Assembly: GCA_963556695.1 (NCBI GenBank)
Contig: CAUWAG010000017.1
Coordinates: forward strand, 1 to 64,000
Origin: Anthostomella pinea
Lineage: Eukaryota > Ascomycota > Sordariomycetes > Xylariales > Xylariaceae
DNA length: 64,000 bases
Direction of reading: 5' to 3'
Part shown: one piece after another, positions 9,446 through 22,089 of the stretch
Numbering within the stretch: position 1 is the stretch's first letter
How the letters are laid out: each line of letters opens with the position of its first letter
The notes under the pieces: model-generated
Database searches by the model: none
The model's input: only the letters and a program-made list of their open reading frames with translations
What the model was told of the DNA's origin: nothing
Made by a program: the position numbers and the translations under genes

Positions 9446-11492
9446 TATTGCGGTACCTTGTGAGCGGATTGTTATACTATTGGGTATCGAGTCATCTCAG
9501 TTGCACTCCGAAGAATTCAGCATTGAATATGACTTCCTTGCGTTTGTGAGGAGTTGATGTCAGTCCTAGCTCTTGCTGACCAGGTGGCCCGTCCCGCCTT
9601 GACCCAACTCGGCGGGAGTGGTATAAATCTTGACGGCGGTCCTGTTATGATACTTTCTGATCCGGCGTAGCGCCTCCCTTTCTCCAGTTGCCCTCAAAGC
9701 TAGATCGCCACGCTACAGTTAAGAGTCAACTTACGAAAGGCAGTAACCTACTTGGTGTTTCGGTGCACCGATGGGTTGATGTGGGCGGCCCGGTTCGGTC
9801 TGGATCCCGCATTCGCGAGGTAACCGCCTGAAATGAGAGAAGATGTCACAACACACGTCTGTCCCTTGGGGTGCCTCCTTTTTCAAAGGTATGATACCTG
9901 AGGTAGCCGTCTCATGACTTCGAAAAGTCGTTCAGACCATTGAAAAATAACGTCCCGGATGATGCCCAAGTGCCTGATCTCTATTTGTTTCAAGCGGAAG
10001 ATGTCGCCGCCTGCCCCTTTTCTTGAGTTTTTCGTCTATACTCCACTTGGCCCAACTCCCGAGTCTCGATGCCTCACCAGTAGGCGACATTCAGGGGTAC
10101 ACCCTATAGCAGGCGATCGGCACTAGTTGTACCCAGTGACCCGTTCGAGATTGATCAATCTAGAGGGACAGCGTGGCTTTTCTCGATGCTTGATCCTACT
10201 TTCTATTATTAATGAGTTGGTGCTGCTCTGCAAGTCAAAGAACGGATTTTCTATGCAGGGGGCAGGTAGTGTCTGACCATTTTGGCAGCTGGTGCCCAAC
10301 GTTGGCCCATGGGTCAACCACGTAGCCCAACCGCGCAGTCGTTGCGGCTCTCTCGGAACGAGGTTTCGATACACCTACAGGATACAATAGACAAGTTTCA
10401 GAAACTTGGTCGCTGTAAGTTTTGCCTTCTACGCACAATGACGACGTGTTTGTCTTTTACGGATCACACTGTTTTACAAGGTCAGGGATGAACAGCCACA
10501 TTTCCAGCTGTGGCGGGCCGTATGAGCCACATACCCGTGCCACCCACCACTTTCCACCTCGCTGGGGGTCATCACATAGTCGTCAACCACGCGTTCACAA
10601 GAACTTCGAGGATTGTTCGTCCCTTCCCAAAAGGTCGGTCGGCTTCTCGTGAGATACCCCAACGCGTTTCACCCAATCTACCCCCCTTCAAATTTGACGG
10701 GGTCAAAATAGACGCGTCGCAACATCTCCCGACGGCCCAGCGACAGAGCCCAGACCTTCCGGCGCACTCAAGCGAGTAGCCGCCGGCAGGGAGAGCCTTG
10801 TGGTCACAACGCAGAAGTTTGTCAGTTCGCTGGAGGCCATTCAGGTGGCAGATCCGACAGTGTCACCCATTGTCACCTGCATTGCGCATGGCATATGCAT
10901 GCAACGCTATCTATCTGAGTCTTGTGGTTCGTCCCGCCTTCTACGGTCCCTCTACCGTACCACGCGTGAATGGCTAAAAGGGGCACCAGGGCGGGATGGA
11001 TGGGGGCTATGTCGACGACTGCCAGCGAATCACCACCAATGTGCGAATCAGGGATGCGGAGGCCCTAATAGGCAAGGCATACCCGCTGTGAAGCCGACCG
11101 GCGCAGAACGGCTCGGCGGGCTAAAGCACTGCCAACGCCCAGATGGCTCTAGCTTTGTCAGATGGCTCTAGCTTTGTCTTTCTATTATTCAGAGCGCGAA
11201 CCTAACGGGCCCGACCAATCGTGATATGTAGGGCTGGCTGACTGGCTGACTGGCTGCTTCGCCATCTTCTTTATGCCTTCTTCGTCTCTTTTGATTAATA
11301 TTCCCTAATTGACAACAGGTCCATTTGCTTCCATTTGACAGATCACGAACAGAAGTCGGCATCTCACAGATCTACATGTGAGGAGTGTTCCGGGAACTCG
11401 GTATCGCATCGACCTGTCATCTCGCCCTCCAGCTCTGGTGGACCAGTTCGCATCTCCCTGTATGCAGGGCCCAGTCGATCCCAAGCCGCAGC
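9446..11492 (+). other. Intergenic region, no supported gene
   Basis: About 2 kb between the P450 and the lipase. The open frames are short, overlap each other and show no recognisable domains. A perfect 19-bp tandem duplication lies at 11141-11178 and a short GGCTGACT-type repeat at about 11231-11256. The last few hundred bases should hold the lipase promoter. Confidence 0.6.
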
Positions 11493-13477
11493 ATGGGATT
11501 TTTCAGGAGAAAGAAGACACAAACTCCATCACAATGCCCGCCGGCCAAAGCTGATCAGGTGCAATGTCAACCTCCGGCACAATCTCCTCCCCGTCGTGAT
11601 GGAAGCCCTTTTCATCCTCCAGCTCCGGCTGCTCCGTTTCAACCGGCCGGCTACCTGTCGCCGCCACCGGGCTGGAATCATGCCCCGCCGCCTGGACCTC
11701 CCCCATCAAACAGCCAGTATCACCACGACCAGAGACAGTATTCTCCCATCATCGTGAACCAACATTATTATCTGAGCTCTCCGCCCTCTCATCAAGCTCA
11801 TAACAATCCTTACCCTAGCAGCAATGGAACATGTGCGCTCAGCAAGCTCAAACTAGGCTCAGCGGCCGACTTGGCGCACCTATCCGGGACCGTCAATCAA
11901 TTACTGGACGATGGCCTGCCGAGATGGCACTCATACGGGACACAGTTGTTGAACCAGGGCGCGGCCATGTATGACCAGATGTTCAGCAGATTTGACGACA
12001 TCATGACTTCAATCGACAGAGATCGGTTTATTGGAAACGAGAATGACCTGTTCATGTACCAAAAGATAGAGCCGATACCTTCACCACCCGCCGAATCGAC
12101 GAAACAGTTGACTCTTCCCAAAGGCCATGCGAAGAAGAGTAAGAAGGAAACTCCAAAGGGACATACCACCGCGGTGGCATCGTCTCTCATATCAGGCGGT
12201 TACTTCGCAAAGGTGGAACTGTACGCGAACTCCAGACTGCCTCTGAATCTGCCCCCGCTTCGACTGTAGGTGATCTGTTGTGGCATTGAACGTACTCCGA
12301 AAAAGTGTTAACAGAAGCTAGGTATATGCCGACTTATCCTCTGCTCTGTCTAGCTGCGCAATATGCAGAAAGGGTATACGATAACCCGACAGGAGCAGAA
12401 CGGAATGCGCATGTGGAGGCAGACTGGAGGACGGGAACGAAAGCCATGTGCATCAAGTCAGTTCCCATGGACCACATGAACACGATTGTCTTCGCAATAC
12501 GTGGAACAGCAACGTTCATGGACTGGGCCGTCAACTTGAATACAGCACCAGCAGCACCCACTGGGTTTCTGGTGGGCACTTCCTCATCTCAAGATCACTG
12601 ATCTCATCTGACTAACTCGCATCAGGATGACCCCAGCAACTTCTGCCACTCAGGTTTCCTGTCGGCAGCTAGGAAGATGGTCGGCCCCGTAGCAGCGCGG
12701 TTGCGGCAACTTCTGATGGAGAACCCACGAAGATGTGCATACTCGCTTCTCATCACAGGTCATTCTGCTGGGGGCGCCATCGCATCTCTTCTGTACATGC
12801 ACATGCTGGCGACGTCGAAGGCCGCCGCGTCAGAGCTCAACATGCTAACAAGCTGCTTCAAGCGAGTACACTGCGTGACATTTGGCACGCCGCCAGTATC
12901 GCTTCGCCCGTTACAGACACCCAACAGAAAAGAGCTCAAGAAATCCCTCTTTCTGAGTTTCATCAACGAATGCGACCCGGTTGCGCGAGCCGACAAGGCC
13001 TACGTGAAAAGCCTGCTGGAACTCTTAGCTGCCCCGGCTCCGAACCAGGCCAAAGACAAGGAACCGGCGAAGCTGCTTGCTCCTGCCCCAAAACACAGCA
13101 AGACCGGAGACAAGAAGTCGAAGTCCTCGGTGGTGTCAAAGAAATCAAAAATATCAATGAAATCCTCGAAGTCGAAAGAGCCTGATCTCCCGGGGGCGGT
13201 CTGGCGGGTTCCGCACAGCACGCTAAGCAACGCGGGACGCATCGTGGTCTTGAGGTCGGGAAACCCGCATGCGAAGGTCAAGCGCGCAAAGACAGTTGAG
13301 GAACGCCTTAATGAGGGCGTAGTCGCGCAGGTCGCTACTGACGAGCAGCTCAGGGGTCTCATCTGGGGCGATCCCGTCTGTCATGTTATGAAGTTGTATG
13401 CTGGCCGCGTCGAGGTGCTGGCTGTTGGGGCGGTCACTGCCAAGGACCATTGGTATGCACATGGCTCTGTGGGATGA
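11493..13477 (+). CDS. Class 3 lipase-like alpha/beta hydrolase with Pro-rich N-terminus
   Basis: Three exons (11493-12265, 12322-12571, 12626-13477) join in frame across introns of 56 and 54 bp to give 624 aa. The start at 11493 (MGFFRRKK) has a good context and opens a basic, then Pro/Gln-rich, probably disordered segment to about residue 110. The hydrolase domain follows. It has FAIRGTATFMDW (oxyanion region), GHSAGG with the nucleophile Ser, and a candidate catalytic Asp in NECDPVARAD. A Lys/Ser-rich insertion lies after it. The catalytic His may be in DHWYAHG near the C-terminus. The class 3 fold acts on acylglycerols or other esters. There is no signal peptide, so it is probably intracellular or membrane-peripheral. 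Family call is firm; substrate unknown. Confidence 0.9.
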
Positions 13478-13758
13478 TTATGTATGATGTTCAAGTTTGG
13501 GATTGTATATGGTATGTATACGGGATCATTATGGCGTTGGTTGATACCAAAAACTGTGGAACTATCGGTTGTACGCTGCTCAGGGGAGGGAAGGAATTTA
13601 GAATGAAACAATAATAACATAACCTTCAAATACGGCCACGCGGACTCCGATGCTTGCTACCTATCACCATCAGGCCCGTCCCTCTCATGCCTGTCCTGCA
13701 CTCGAACCCTGCACGCTATAACGACAAGCCTAACTAAACACACGAGGCACAAACGGAT

Positions 13759-15364
13759 CTACAGATACCATCTGTAGCTCGGATTCGAGGGTCCGTCTGC
13801 CAGCAGTCCAGTCGGGATATCGCTCGCTTTCACCGTCCTGCCCTGCTTCCTATCTCTCCGCTTGTTGTCGAAAACCATCCACGTCCCGAGCGCAAGCGTG
13901 AGCACACACCCGCAGGCGCCGAAAGCAGCAGTCGTGATCAGAGCCGGGAAGTACTTGGGAGCATCCTTGTCCTGGAAAATATTCGATCTGAACATGTTGT
14001 ATAAGCAAGATTTGACGAACCACCAACCACTTCAGGCGAGGGTGTAGGTGCGATCAGTAGTAGACTTACGAGACGATGCCCATCAGATTGGCGACCGGGA
14101 CGGCGATGCTCGTCAGCAGCACCCGCTTGTTCTCGTTCGCGATATTGTTGTTGTACCACACATCCAGGATCACACTCGGCGCCGAGGTGCCCCAAGTCAT
14201 CATAAAAGTTGCAAAGTAAGCCACTTGAAGCTGGTTATCGACGCTGACGCAAGCGTAGACGATGAAACCCGTCAGCGTAAACGCAAATCCCAGCGCGATG
14301 AATGGGAAGCGGATCTTCGTCAAGTCGGACGAGAACGCCAGAAGTAGCAACATGACAGCACCGGTGATGTTGGGCGCGACGGTATACAAGTTCGTCTTCA
14401 CAGTGTTGTAGCCCAGGCGTTTGATGATGACGGGCAAGTACAGGTTGACCGACTGCAGCGGTACGCCCAGACAAACCTCGATGGCCAGGATGGCCCAGCT
14501 GCTCGGATGCCGCAGGATGCCAACGGCCTCGCGCAGCACGAAGGGCTGGTCCACAATGCTCGAAGAGTCGACCTGCAGCCGGTGGTGCGCGAGGCGGCGC
14601 TCCTCATCGCTCAGGAACCAGGCCGTCGCGCCGCTGGCGGGAAGGAAGAACCACGCAAACACGGCCATGATCAGCGTTCCGGCGCCCTCGACCACGAACA
14701 GGTACTTCCAGGGCGCCAGGGCGCCGCCGCGGATCTGGAAGGTGCCGAAGGCCAGCAGGCCCGAGAAGGCGTTCGCGATATTCGATGCGGCGTAGAACAG
14801 CGCAAGGCGGCGCGCCAGCTCGCCCCGCCGGTAGAAGGTCGTCTGATAGTAGATGACGAGCGGGAAGAAGGCGCTCTCGGCCATGCCGAGGAACCAGCGC
14901 ACGGCGAAAAGCCCGCCGAAGCCCGTCGCGGCCGCCGTCAGCAGCGTCATCGACCCGTACGTCGCCATCATCAGCGGCAGTATGCGCGCCGGGCCGAACC
15001 GCTTGCCGGCGACGCCCAGGAAGGGCGCGCACAGCACGTAGGGGATGAAGAATACCGAGAGCAGGATGTTGTACTGGTCGCCTTTTAGTTTGAGCGTGTC
15101 CTCGAGCCCGGCCGTCTTGGCGTTGCCCAGGTTGCCCTTGTCGAGCCCGTTGAAGAGGTACATGAGGGCGAGTGTTGGGAGGATTCGCAGGTCGAACTTC
15201 CAGAGGAGCGCGCGCTCGGCGGCCGGGTCGACGTCATGGACGAAGGTGTGGCCCGTGACGGTGGAGGTCGAGGTGCCTAGGCCATGGTCGACTGCTGTTG
15301 TGTCTGTGACGCCGGCTTTCTTCTCGGCGCACTCGAGATCGTTGAGCGATGCTGGGGTCGCCAT
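13759..15364 (-). CDS. MFS transporter, DAL5-like anion:cation symporter family
   Basis: Two exons (14070-15364 and 13759-13987) flank an 82-bp intron and give 507 aa with about 12 membrane spans. The cytosolic N-terminus leads into WKFDLRILPTLALMYLFNGLDKGNLGNAK, read here as overlapping motifs of the allantoate/nicotinate/vitamin permease (ACS) family: a D-x-R-x-LP entry and a DK-x-N-x-GNA helix 1 motif. RWFLGMAESAFFP is the conserved helix 5 segment. Such proteins import small organic anions, vitamins or dipeptides. The gene is divergent from the membrane dipeptidase gene, sharing an 819-bp intergenic region. This would suit uptake of peptides or their breakdown products, but that is inference from position. 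Confidence 0.92.
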
Positions 15365-16183
15365 CTTAATGTCCGTGACCTCCTATTGCTTCTTTTTGAT
15401 TGTGGCCTCTTGGCTGTGGCCTCTTGATGAAGATGACACGTCAAGACAGGAAAGGCAAGGAGAGTGAGACTCGGCGAAAGGTTGCATGGGCTTTATCAGA
15501 GGCCAAGACCACTTTGAGAGAGGAGAGAGCTCGGGTGAGCTTATCTCTGTCGTCGCCAGCTTGGCGCCATTGCAAGATGGTTCGAATCCCTACTCTATTA
15601 TATGGAGATGATGATTGTCTGCCATTCTGCACTATCCCCATCTCTATCAAGCAAAGTGCCGGAGTGCGGAGGCGTACCACAGTCCGGAGTAGCCAAGGTG
15701 ACCAAGTGAAGTCCCGACATAGCTGGCTGGCTGCGTGAGACTTCGAAGGCCTAGTACTTATTGCGGCAGAAATGTGACCCGTAAGCAGTGTAACCCAGTT
15801 GATGGTCCTAAGATAACGGCACTCGTGGACGACATCCGAAGCTGGTCGGTCGTCGTAGCCGATGATAAGTGACAGTGATAAGAGAGATCGCCAAGTCACC
15901 GCCCACGCCGGTGGCCGAACTAGTTGCGGGGGGAACGCGACTCGATGAGGTCTGGTGGTGGTGGAGCTGACGTACGATTCCGGTTCATAGCCTGCCTGCT
16001 TTTTTAAGCAGCAAAACCAGCTAATCGACATCTCTGAGCCAGTGGTCGTTGGTCTTAAGACAGAAAAAAGGCTATGTTCTGTTTCACTATTCACCTACAC
16101 AGGTTCGACGTATGAATAGCGCAATTCAGGTCGTTCAGCTCACAGATTACCAGCCCTGAAGTTTGAAGGTTGCATTATCCGCC
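15365..16183. promoter_or_regulatory. Shared divergent promoter region, transporter/dipeptidase
   Basis: The 819 bp between two outward-pointing start codons contain no supported gene and must hold both promoters. A GGTTCGAATCC T-loop-like string near 15576 does not belong to a foldable tRNA. No specific factor sites are claimed. Confidence 0.6.
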
Positions 16184-17705
16184 ATGAGCGACAACCCCGG
16201 CCTGCGCCAACGCGCCCCTGCAGGCAGCTCACGTGCCTCCGGAAGCAAAGACGATAAGGACAAGGACGCCGAGCTGCAGAATTTCAAGCCCGGCCGGAAC
16301 CCCTTCGTCACATCCTTTTTCCTGTTCATCTTCGTGGGCGTCACTTGGGCGCTTGCCAATTATTACGGGAGGGATCCGGTGGTAGATCCGCTGGATTATG
16401 CTCTGAGGACCGAAAACGTCCTCAAGTCAACGCCGCTGATTGACGGGCATAATGACCTCCCGTACTTGCTCCGGCTGGAGCTGCGGAACAAGATCTACAA
16501 CAAAGAGAAGTTCACCTTTCGCGAGCGTAAGACGAAGCACTCCGTTCACCCAGCGATAATACGATGCTGACGATAGTATAGACATGGCAAGCCACACGGA
16601 CCTGGTCCGCATGAAGCAAGGCCGAGTAGGAGGCCAGTTCTGGTCCGTCTTCGTCGAGTGCCCCGACATCGAGGACCTAGACGACCCGACGCACATCGTG
16701 CGCGACACGCTGGAGCAGATCGACGCCACCAAGCGCTTCATCGAGGACGTCGACGAGCTGCACTTCTGCGACACGTCGACGTGCGCGCACTCGGCCTTTA
16801 CGCGGGGCAAGATCCCGTCCATGCTCGGCGCCGAGGGCATGCACCAGGCCGGCTCGTCCATCGCCGTCCTGCGGCAACTGCACGAATTGGGAGTGCGATA
16901 CGTGACTATCACGCACAACTGCGACAACCCGTTCGCCACTGCTGCGTCGACCGTCACGGCGACGGGTAAGGACGGCGGACTGACGCCGTTCGGCGCTGCT
17001 GCCATACGAGAAATGAACAGGCTCGGCATGATGGTGGATCTCTCGCACACCTCCCACGACGCGATGCGACAGATCTTGGACCTCACCAAGTCGCCCGTCA
17101 TGTTCAGTCACAGCGCATGCTACGGGCTAGCCCAGAACTACCGCAACGCGCCAGACGACGTCATCGCGCGCCTGAAGGACAACGGCGGCGTGCTGATGGT
17201 CATGTTTGTCAAGCGCTTCCTGAATGCCGAGGATCCGGAGGCGGCAGACCTCGAGACTGTCATCGACCACATCATGCACGTCGTCGAGCTCGCGGGCTGG
17301 GACCACGTCGGTATCGGTGGGGATTTCGACGGCACCGTTACCCTGGCTAGGGGTATCGAGTCTGTGGCTGACTACCCGAAGCTTGTGGAGGCTGTCATGA
17401 AGAGGGGCGCGACGGATGAGCAGGTGCGGAAGTTGGTGGGGGATAATATACTCAGGTGAGGCAGCACCCCTTTTTGCTACCGATTTTATAACCTACCTAC
17501 TTTATGAGGTGGAAACTGAGAATGAGACTGACCTGACGCTGTTTAAAGGGTCTGGCGCGAGAATGAGCGCGTTGCGGCCACGCTGGCTGATCAGCTGCCC
17601 GTGGAGGATGTCTGGGAGGACAGGACGTGGACGAGGTGGAATAACCCGTTGCCGGTCATGATCCCGGGCAATCCTGACCGGGTCCGCGGGGCTGACTATG
17701 AGTAA
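16184..17705 (+). CDS. Membrane dipeptidase (peptidase family M19)
   Basis: Three exons (16184-16526, 16582-17455, 17549-17705; introns of 55 and 93 bp) give 457 aa. A short, charged cytosolic N-terminus is followed by one membrane span (about residues 41-59), so the protein is a type II membrane enzyme. The zinc ligands of renal-dipeptidase-like enzymes are visible: the HxD pair in DGHNDLP, the bridging Glu in LGAEG, the His in DLSHTSHDAM, the His in FSHSACYG and the Asp in GIGGDFDG. The family hydrolyses dipeptides, including some with D-residues or beta-lactam-like bonds. The start at 16184 is preferred over the in-frame upstream ATG at 16163 because of its context and because family proteins start close to a basic/Ser-rich segment. 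The reading frame is intact. Confidence 0.94.
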
Positions 17706-18097
17706 GAAGCCGCTATAGAGCGCCTGCTCATCGAGAGACGGGTCACTCGCGGAGTAGAATGCCCTTGAGCCGTGGTAGCAACGCATGGCTGTGTGCCATG
17801 TATTCCGTCTGCGGCCGGAGAGGGTGTTATGCAAAGGCTGGAGTCAAGCCGTTGCTTCACAAGCACAGAGAACAGGTCCCGAGTCTCAAGGTATGGAGAT
17901 ACAGGGACAGTGAGTGTGTACGCTGAACCAGCGGCGGAAGTTAAGGTCTATCATGCGCTAATGAAACATAATCGTGTGGTCGTCAACACCGGAAAACAGC
18001 CGACAATTCCCTTGGTCATTCATTACATCTCCACATATCCCATGTGCCCGTGACATGTTGCTTCCAATGTGCACCGACTCATCATGCATGGTTGCAT
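17706..18097. other. Convergent 3' intergenic region
   Basis: About 390 bp between the dipeptidase stop and the hydrophobin stop; it holds both 3' UTRs. No gene is seen. Confidence 0.6.
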
Positions 18098-18573
18098 TTA
18101 TAGGACGCTTCCAAGGGCAACACATGGAAGGCCAACATTGATGAGGCCAGACTGTGGATGGCTGTCAGTATCGATCATCGAGCAAACAATAAATCCCTGT
18201 CGTGGGGACAGGAAAGAGTAAGTAGACTTACCTGCTGGGTGCCCGAGTCCTGGCAGCAGGCCACATTCTGCGAGCACTGGCTATTGAGGAGGTCGCCGAC
18301 AAGCGCGACGTCGATATTGGAGCAGCCCGAGAAGAGCCCGAGCTCGCCGCCCTGGAGGGCGCCCTGCAGGAGGCCCGACAGGAGGCCCTGGGCGGTGGCG
18401 GTCGAGGCGCCCGACTCGTCGACGCTGTTGCAGCAGCTTAGGGAGAGGTCCTTTCCGCAGGTGTTGCTGGCCCGGCCGACGGTGCAGTCGCTGGGTACAC
18501 GGCTCGTGGGCTCCGTGGGGGCGGCGATGGCGCTGGTGGCGAAGGTGAGGGCGGCGATGATGGAGATCTGCAT
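18098..18573 (-). CDS. Class I hydrophobin
   Basis: Two exons (18232-18573 and 18098-18151) flank an 80-bp intron (GTAAGTC...CCACAG). The product is 131 aa. Residues 1-18 (MQISIIAALTFATSAIAA) are a signal peptide. The eight-Cys pattern is C-x7-CC-x35-C-x15-C-x5-CC-x16-C, a class I spacing. An extra Cys (SDC) lies just before the first canonical one. A Gly/Leu-rich loop fills the long C3-C4 interval. The last Cys lies on the second exon (GLINVGLPC), so splicing is needed for a complete hydrophobin. Secreted and self-assembling, it should coat aerial hyphae or spores. A TATA box lies upstream. Confidence 0.95.
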
Positions 18574-18736
18574 CGTGATGGCTTTTTCGGGTGAGGGGTT
18601 TGGTTGGGTGGGAAGGTGAGGCTTTGTAGTGACGATTGATGCTGACCTCGTGAGAATCGTAAGAGGGAGAGGGTGTTCCGGATGTTGGTGCTCTTGTGAA
18701 GCTGGATGCCGGGTGGTGATGGAAGTTCTCGACCGG

Positions 18737-18744
18737 CTTATATA
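18737..18744 (-). promoter_or_regulatory. TATA box of the hydrophobin gene
   Basis: TATATAAG on the minus strand, about 165 bp upstream of the hydrophobin start codon. This is compatible with a strongly expressed, developmentally controlled gene. Confidence 0.6.
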
Positions 18745-21700
18745 TCTGAGAGGGACGCCATCTGCCGGTCTTTCTTCTGAAGGCGTTTCGAAGTCATCGT
18801 CACCACTTGGTGCCTCGTCGCTCCCCGTTGGTCTGCCCAGGTGGTGTTGCAATGTCTCCGCTGGTCGATCGATCATCGAGTGCCGCCACCTTGGGTTCGC
18901 CTTGTCTCAACCAGCAACCGCCGATCCGTGCCGGACGACTGCAAGACCTGAACAGCAAGGCTTTCCTGTCTGGCTTTCCCACCTCGTCGTCATCGAGCTT
19001 GCATGGAAACCCATCCCGGGCGTCATCTCGGGCGCGTGCCAGGACAGATAGTGCTCAGTTGGTGGCGAATCAATCGAGATTGACTCACTTCAGCTGAATC
19101 AGGGTCGCATTCCAAGCTGGTCAAGCAGCTTTTCGGGTTCGTAGGTTCCGGTTGTTGTTTCTTCTTTTTCCCCCCAGAAACCGTTGGACATGCTTCCTGC
19201 CTTTGGGATGGGGAGATCGAGTCAATATTCCAGATCGGTTCGATGTCCCAGATCACCTACACAGCTTCACGTGCCAAGGGAAGGACTTGGAGATCTGGAA
19301 AGAGGTGACAACTGGTCAGTACCACATGTGTCGGTGTCAAATTCCACTGCCAAGCCTAAGTATGCTCTTTTCATTGAATAATGATCACTACCTCCACAAG
19401 GAAAAAATAATATTTTGCTTTCCGGTGTCTGCTCTAGGCAGGGCAGGTCTGAGCTACATTGCCTGGTCTTGGCTTGGAGCTCCTCTCGAGGCGGTGGTAA
19501 CAATTACTGAGACTCGCTCAGTTTGGGCGCACTTGCGTTGCAGTATGTACTCAAGATAAACGCCAGAAATGGGTTGAGTATTCTCTCGATTGTCGTTCGA
19601 AATCTGAAAGATACCATCGACGTCGCCCAACACATCAACGACATATGGGAGAGGTGGTTGAGAATACTGTTACACCGCTGCATCTCTCACTCCCAGATCT
19701 GGCGACGTGTGAAACCCTTGTCGGGCCGGGCAGGCATCATTGTGTGTGACCCTAACCAGGACTTTCAATTCTCCGCGTTCTTCTTCAGCAGTGCTCCCGT
19801 CTTCGATCACCCGTGGGGCCGGTGTTTGACTAGGTACCTGGCTGTGGCCACACAGCTGGTGCCTCTTTACCAACCACCCCCAAAGTGAAGACGGCATCTA
19901 GCATCGTGTCTGTGTTAGATGACACCCCGCACCGGTGCGGTGCTGGCAACCGCCCGCCATAGGCGCTTTACGGCCCAATATGAAAAGACTAGGCAAACGG
20001 CATATGCACCTGCGAGGGCTTCATGTCGTGTACATGCAAGAACCCAGTGGTGGTAGTTTTGATGAAGTGCCCCTGCAAGACCCATCATTTCCGTTGTGGA
20101 TGAGTCTCCCTCCTCTTGACACTGTCAAGTTTAAACGACATACCCTGACAGCTCAGGGCGGTCTTGGTCGTCACGATCTCCTCGACTGGCGGCGGCAGGG
20201 GCCATCTTGATAAGGAGACGCAAATTGACAGGACGGAAGCCGTACGTGGCCAGCCTTGGATAAGCCGCTGCACAACGTGGACAGTTTGATATGTCGCATG
20301 TGTTGCTTACTAACGTAGGAGAGCCGTGACAATGCCGTGTTTGTGCACCACCCACGTTCTTCCGGAGAGACATGTGGACACAACACATGTGCAGAGTTTT
20401 ATGCTTGTACGGCCCATGCACAAGCTGTTCCAATTCTGGTAATACCATGTCTTTGCCCCTTTTCGCAGAGAGTATGAACCTGCATCGTGACCATAGTAGG
20501 TGCATTTACGAGAGACACTTTGGGCTGGTGAATACGAACGATGCAGTCTACGGTCAATCGCAAGGCTGGACACTGCGCATCATCGTCCTCCCCAAGTTCG
20601 TTTCCTCATGCGTCTGTAGAGACATGCATGCCTGGTTGCGTTTGCGGTGAGTTCATCGATGATGGTCTTCGTGAACCGCTGGTTGTGACTGGCTGCCTGT
20701 GAGGCGATTGCAGAGCAGCGGCTGAATGCAGTCCTCGTTTGCAAGCTCTGGAGAGTGGTGTCGGTTCATTACCTACAGTGTCGGGCCATGACTCAATCTT
20801 GACAGGCATGCAAGATCACTGCAATTCGAGATAGCCGGCAGCGATCGGTCGAATGCATGGTCTCTTACACGTCACCTTCCTAGTTCCCTTCAGGTACCGA
20901 CTATCTCTCGATCTGGCTCCGCGGTCTTCTTCGTAACCCCCAGCTCGTACTATGTCGTACGACCTCGGCAAGCTGCATGCTCATCAGCTGCAAGGTACGG
21001 CCAAGTACACCCACAGATATCTATCCAGAACCGCCTGAAGAACTACATCTTTGGTCCTACTCGGTCGATGTAGATAGAAAAAGGGTTAGAATAAACTTTA
21101 GGTACGTGCTACTCTTACACAGCTTTCGGAATCGTGGCTGGCCTGTATGTCGTTGCTCCTTGTGACTGAGCCTCTAAACAGCCCGATCTGACTGGAGCTC
21201 GGCAATGCAACGGATCGGTGCATCCTGCTTCGCTCCGAGTCTTGTACACACATGTCAATCGCGGCGTACAGATGCTTCACTCGGTCTGAACGACAGAAAT
21301 TCTCTTTCTGGCCATGATGCCGTTTGCTGTCTGAGTCGGACTCTGCGAAGGAGCAAGTCGATCAAACGGGTCATCCAATCAGTACGGTATGATTCGTTGG
21401 CTACTATGTACACCCACAGTATCAACGGGATACCAAGGCACTAGTCAGCCCATATCTGAGTTGTCATCGCCATCAGCCGGGTCGCTACGCGAAAATTGGA
21501 CCCTCCGCTGACCTGTGACGGGTGCATGCCGAATTCCAACGTGGGAAATTGCTGAACCGGCGAAAGTCGGGCCTCTACAAACGTGCGTGTGAGACAGAAG
21601 ACGAGCTGAAGGCAGCTGAGGAGGTTTAGACGATAATGATCCTTGTTTACGACCCTCTGTCTTGGAACAGCAAAGCTGGCGAAGTTGTGCTCGTCGAACA

Positions 21701-21971
21701 TCGCGTGACTGTGGCTTGTTGAACCGAGAGAGCATCGCACGATACTTTACTCAACATGAATCGGTGAAAACTTCAGACATGAGATGGGTTCAAGCAGGTT
21801 CCGTCGGAGGATTGCATGAGCTCATTACTGCCCGAGGTATACGAAGTAGTGTCCGGGTCTCCGGAGCAGTTGGAACCCGGCGTTTCCACGCTGCCATCAA
21901 TGCTGTGTCCCGTTGCAAACAGAATGACAGGGAACCAAGTTTGAGTCTTCGGGGGGTCTTGAGTGTGATTT

Positions 21972-21977
21972 TATAAA
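21972..21977 (+). promoter_or_regulatory. TATA box of the Ser/Thr-rich protein gene
   Basis: TATAAA about 112 bp upstream of the ATG at 22090, in the correct orientation and at a distance normal for fungal TATA genes. Confidence 0.5.
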
Positions 21978-22089
21978 GGGATGAGAACTCGAACCAAATT
22001 GCATTCAGACTCCATCAAGGTCAACATTCGCAAACTTGAGGCACACACATTCGTTTTGCTCCCACTCCAACGCCTCGAGACCCGTTGCA

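Larger units (their letters stand above)
18574..22089. other. Gene-poor interval between hydrophobin and Ser/Thr-rich protein
   Basis: About 3.5 kb. The first few hundred bases are the hydrophobin promoter and the last few hundred the promoter of the Ser/Thr-rich protein. In between, open frames stay below about 140 codons on both strands and have no recognisable domains or convincing splice structure. I see no transposon remnants or tRNA. Confidence 0.5.

Noticed and set aside
14421..15088. Long plus-strand frames opposite the DAL5-like transporter
   Set aside because: GC-rich antisense shadows of a gene with clear domain content and splice structure on the minus strand.
15530..15605. Possible tRNA gene (GGTTCGAATCC T-loop-like string)
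   Set aside because: Flanking bases do not form a T stem, anticodon stem or acceptor stem of a normal tRNA.
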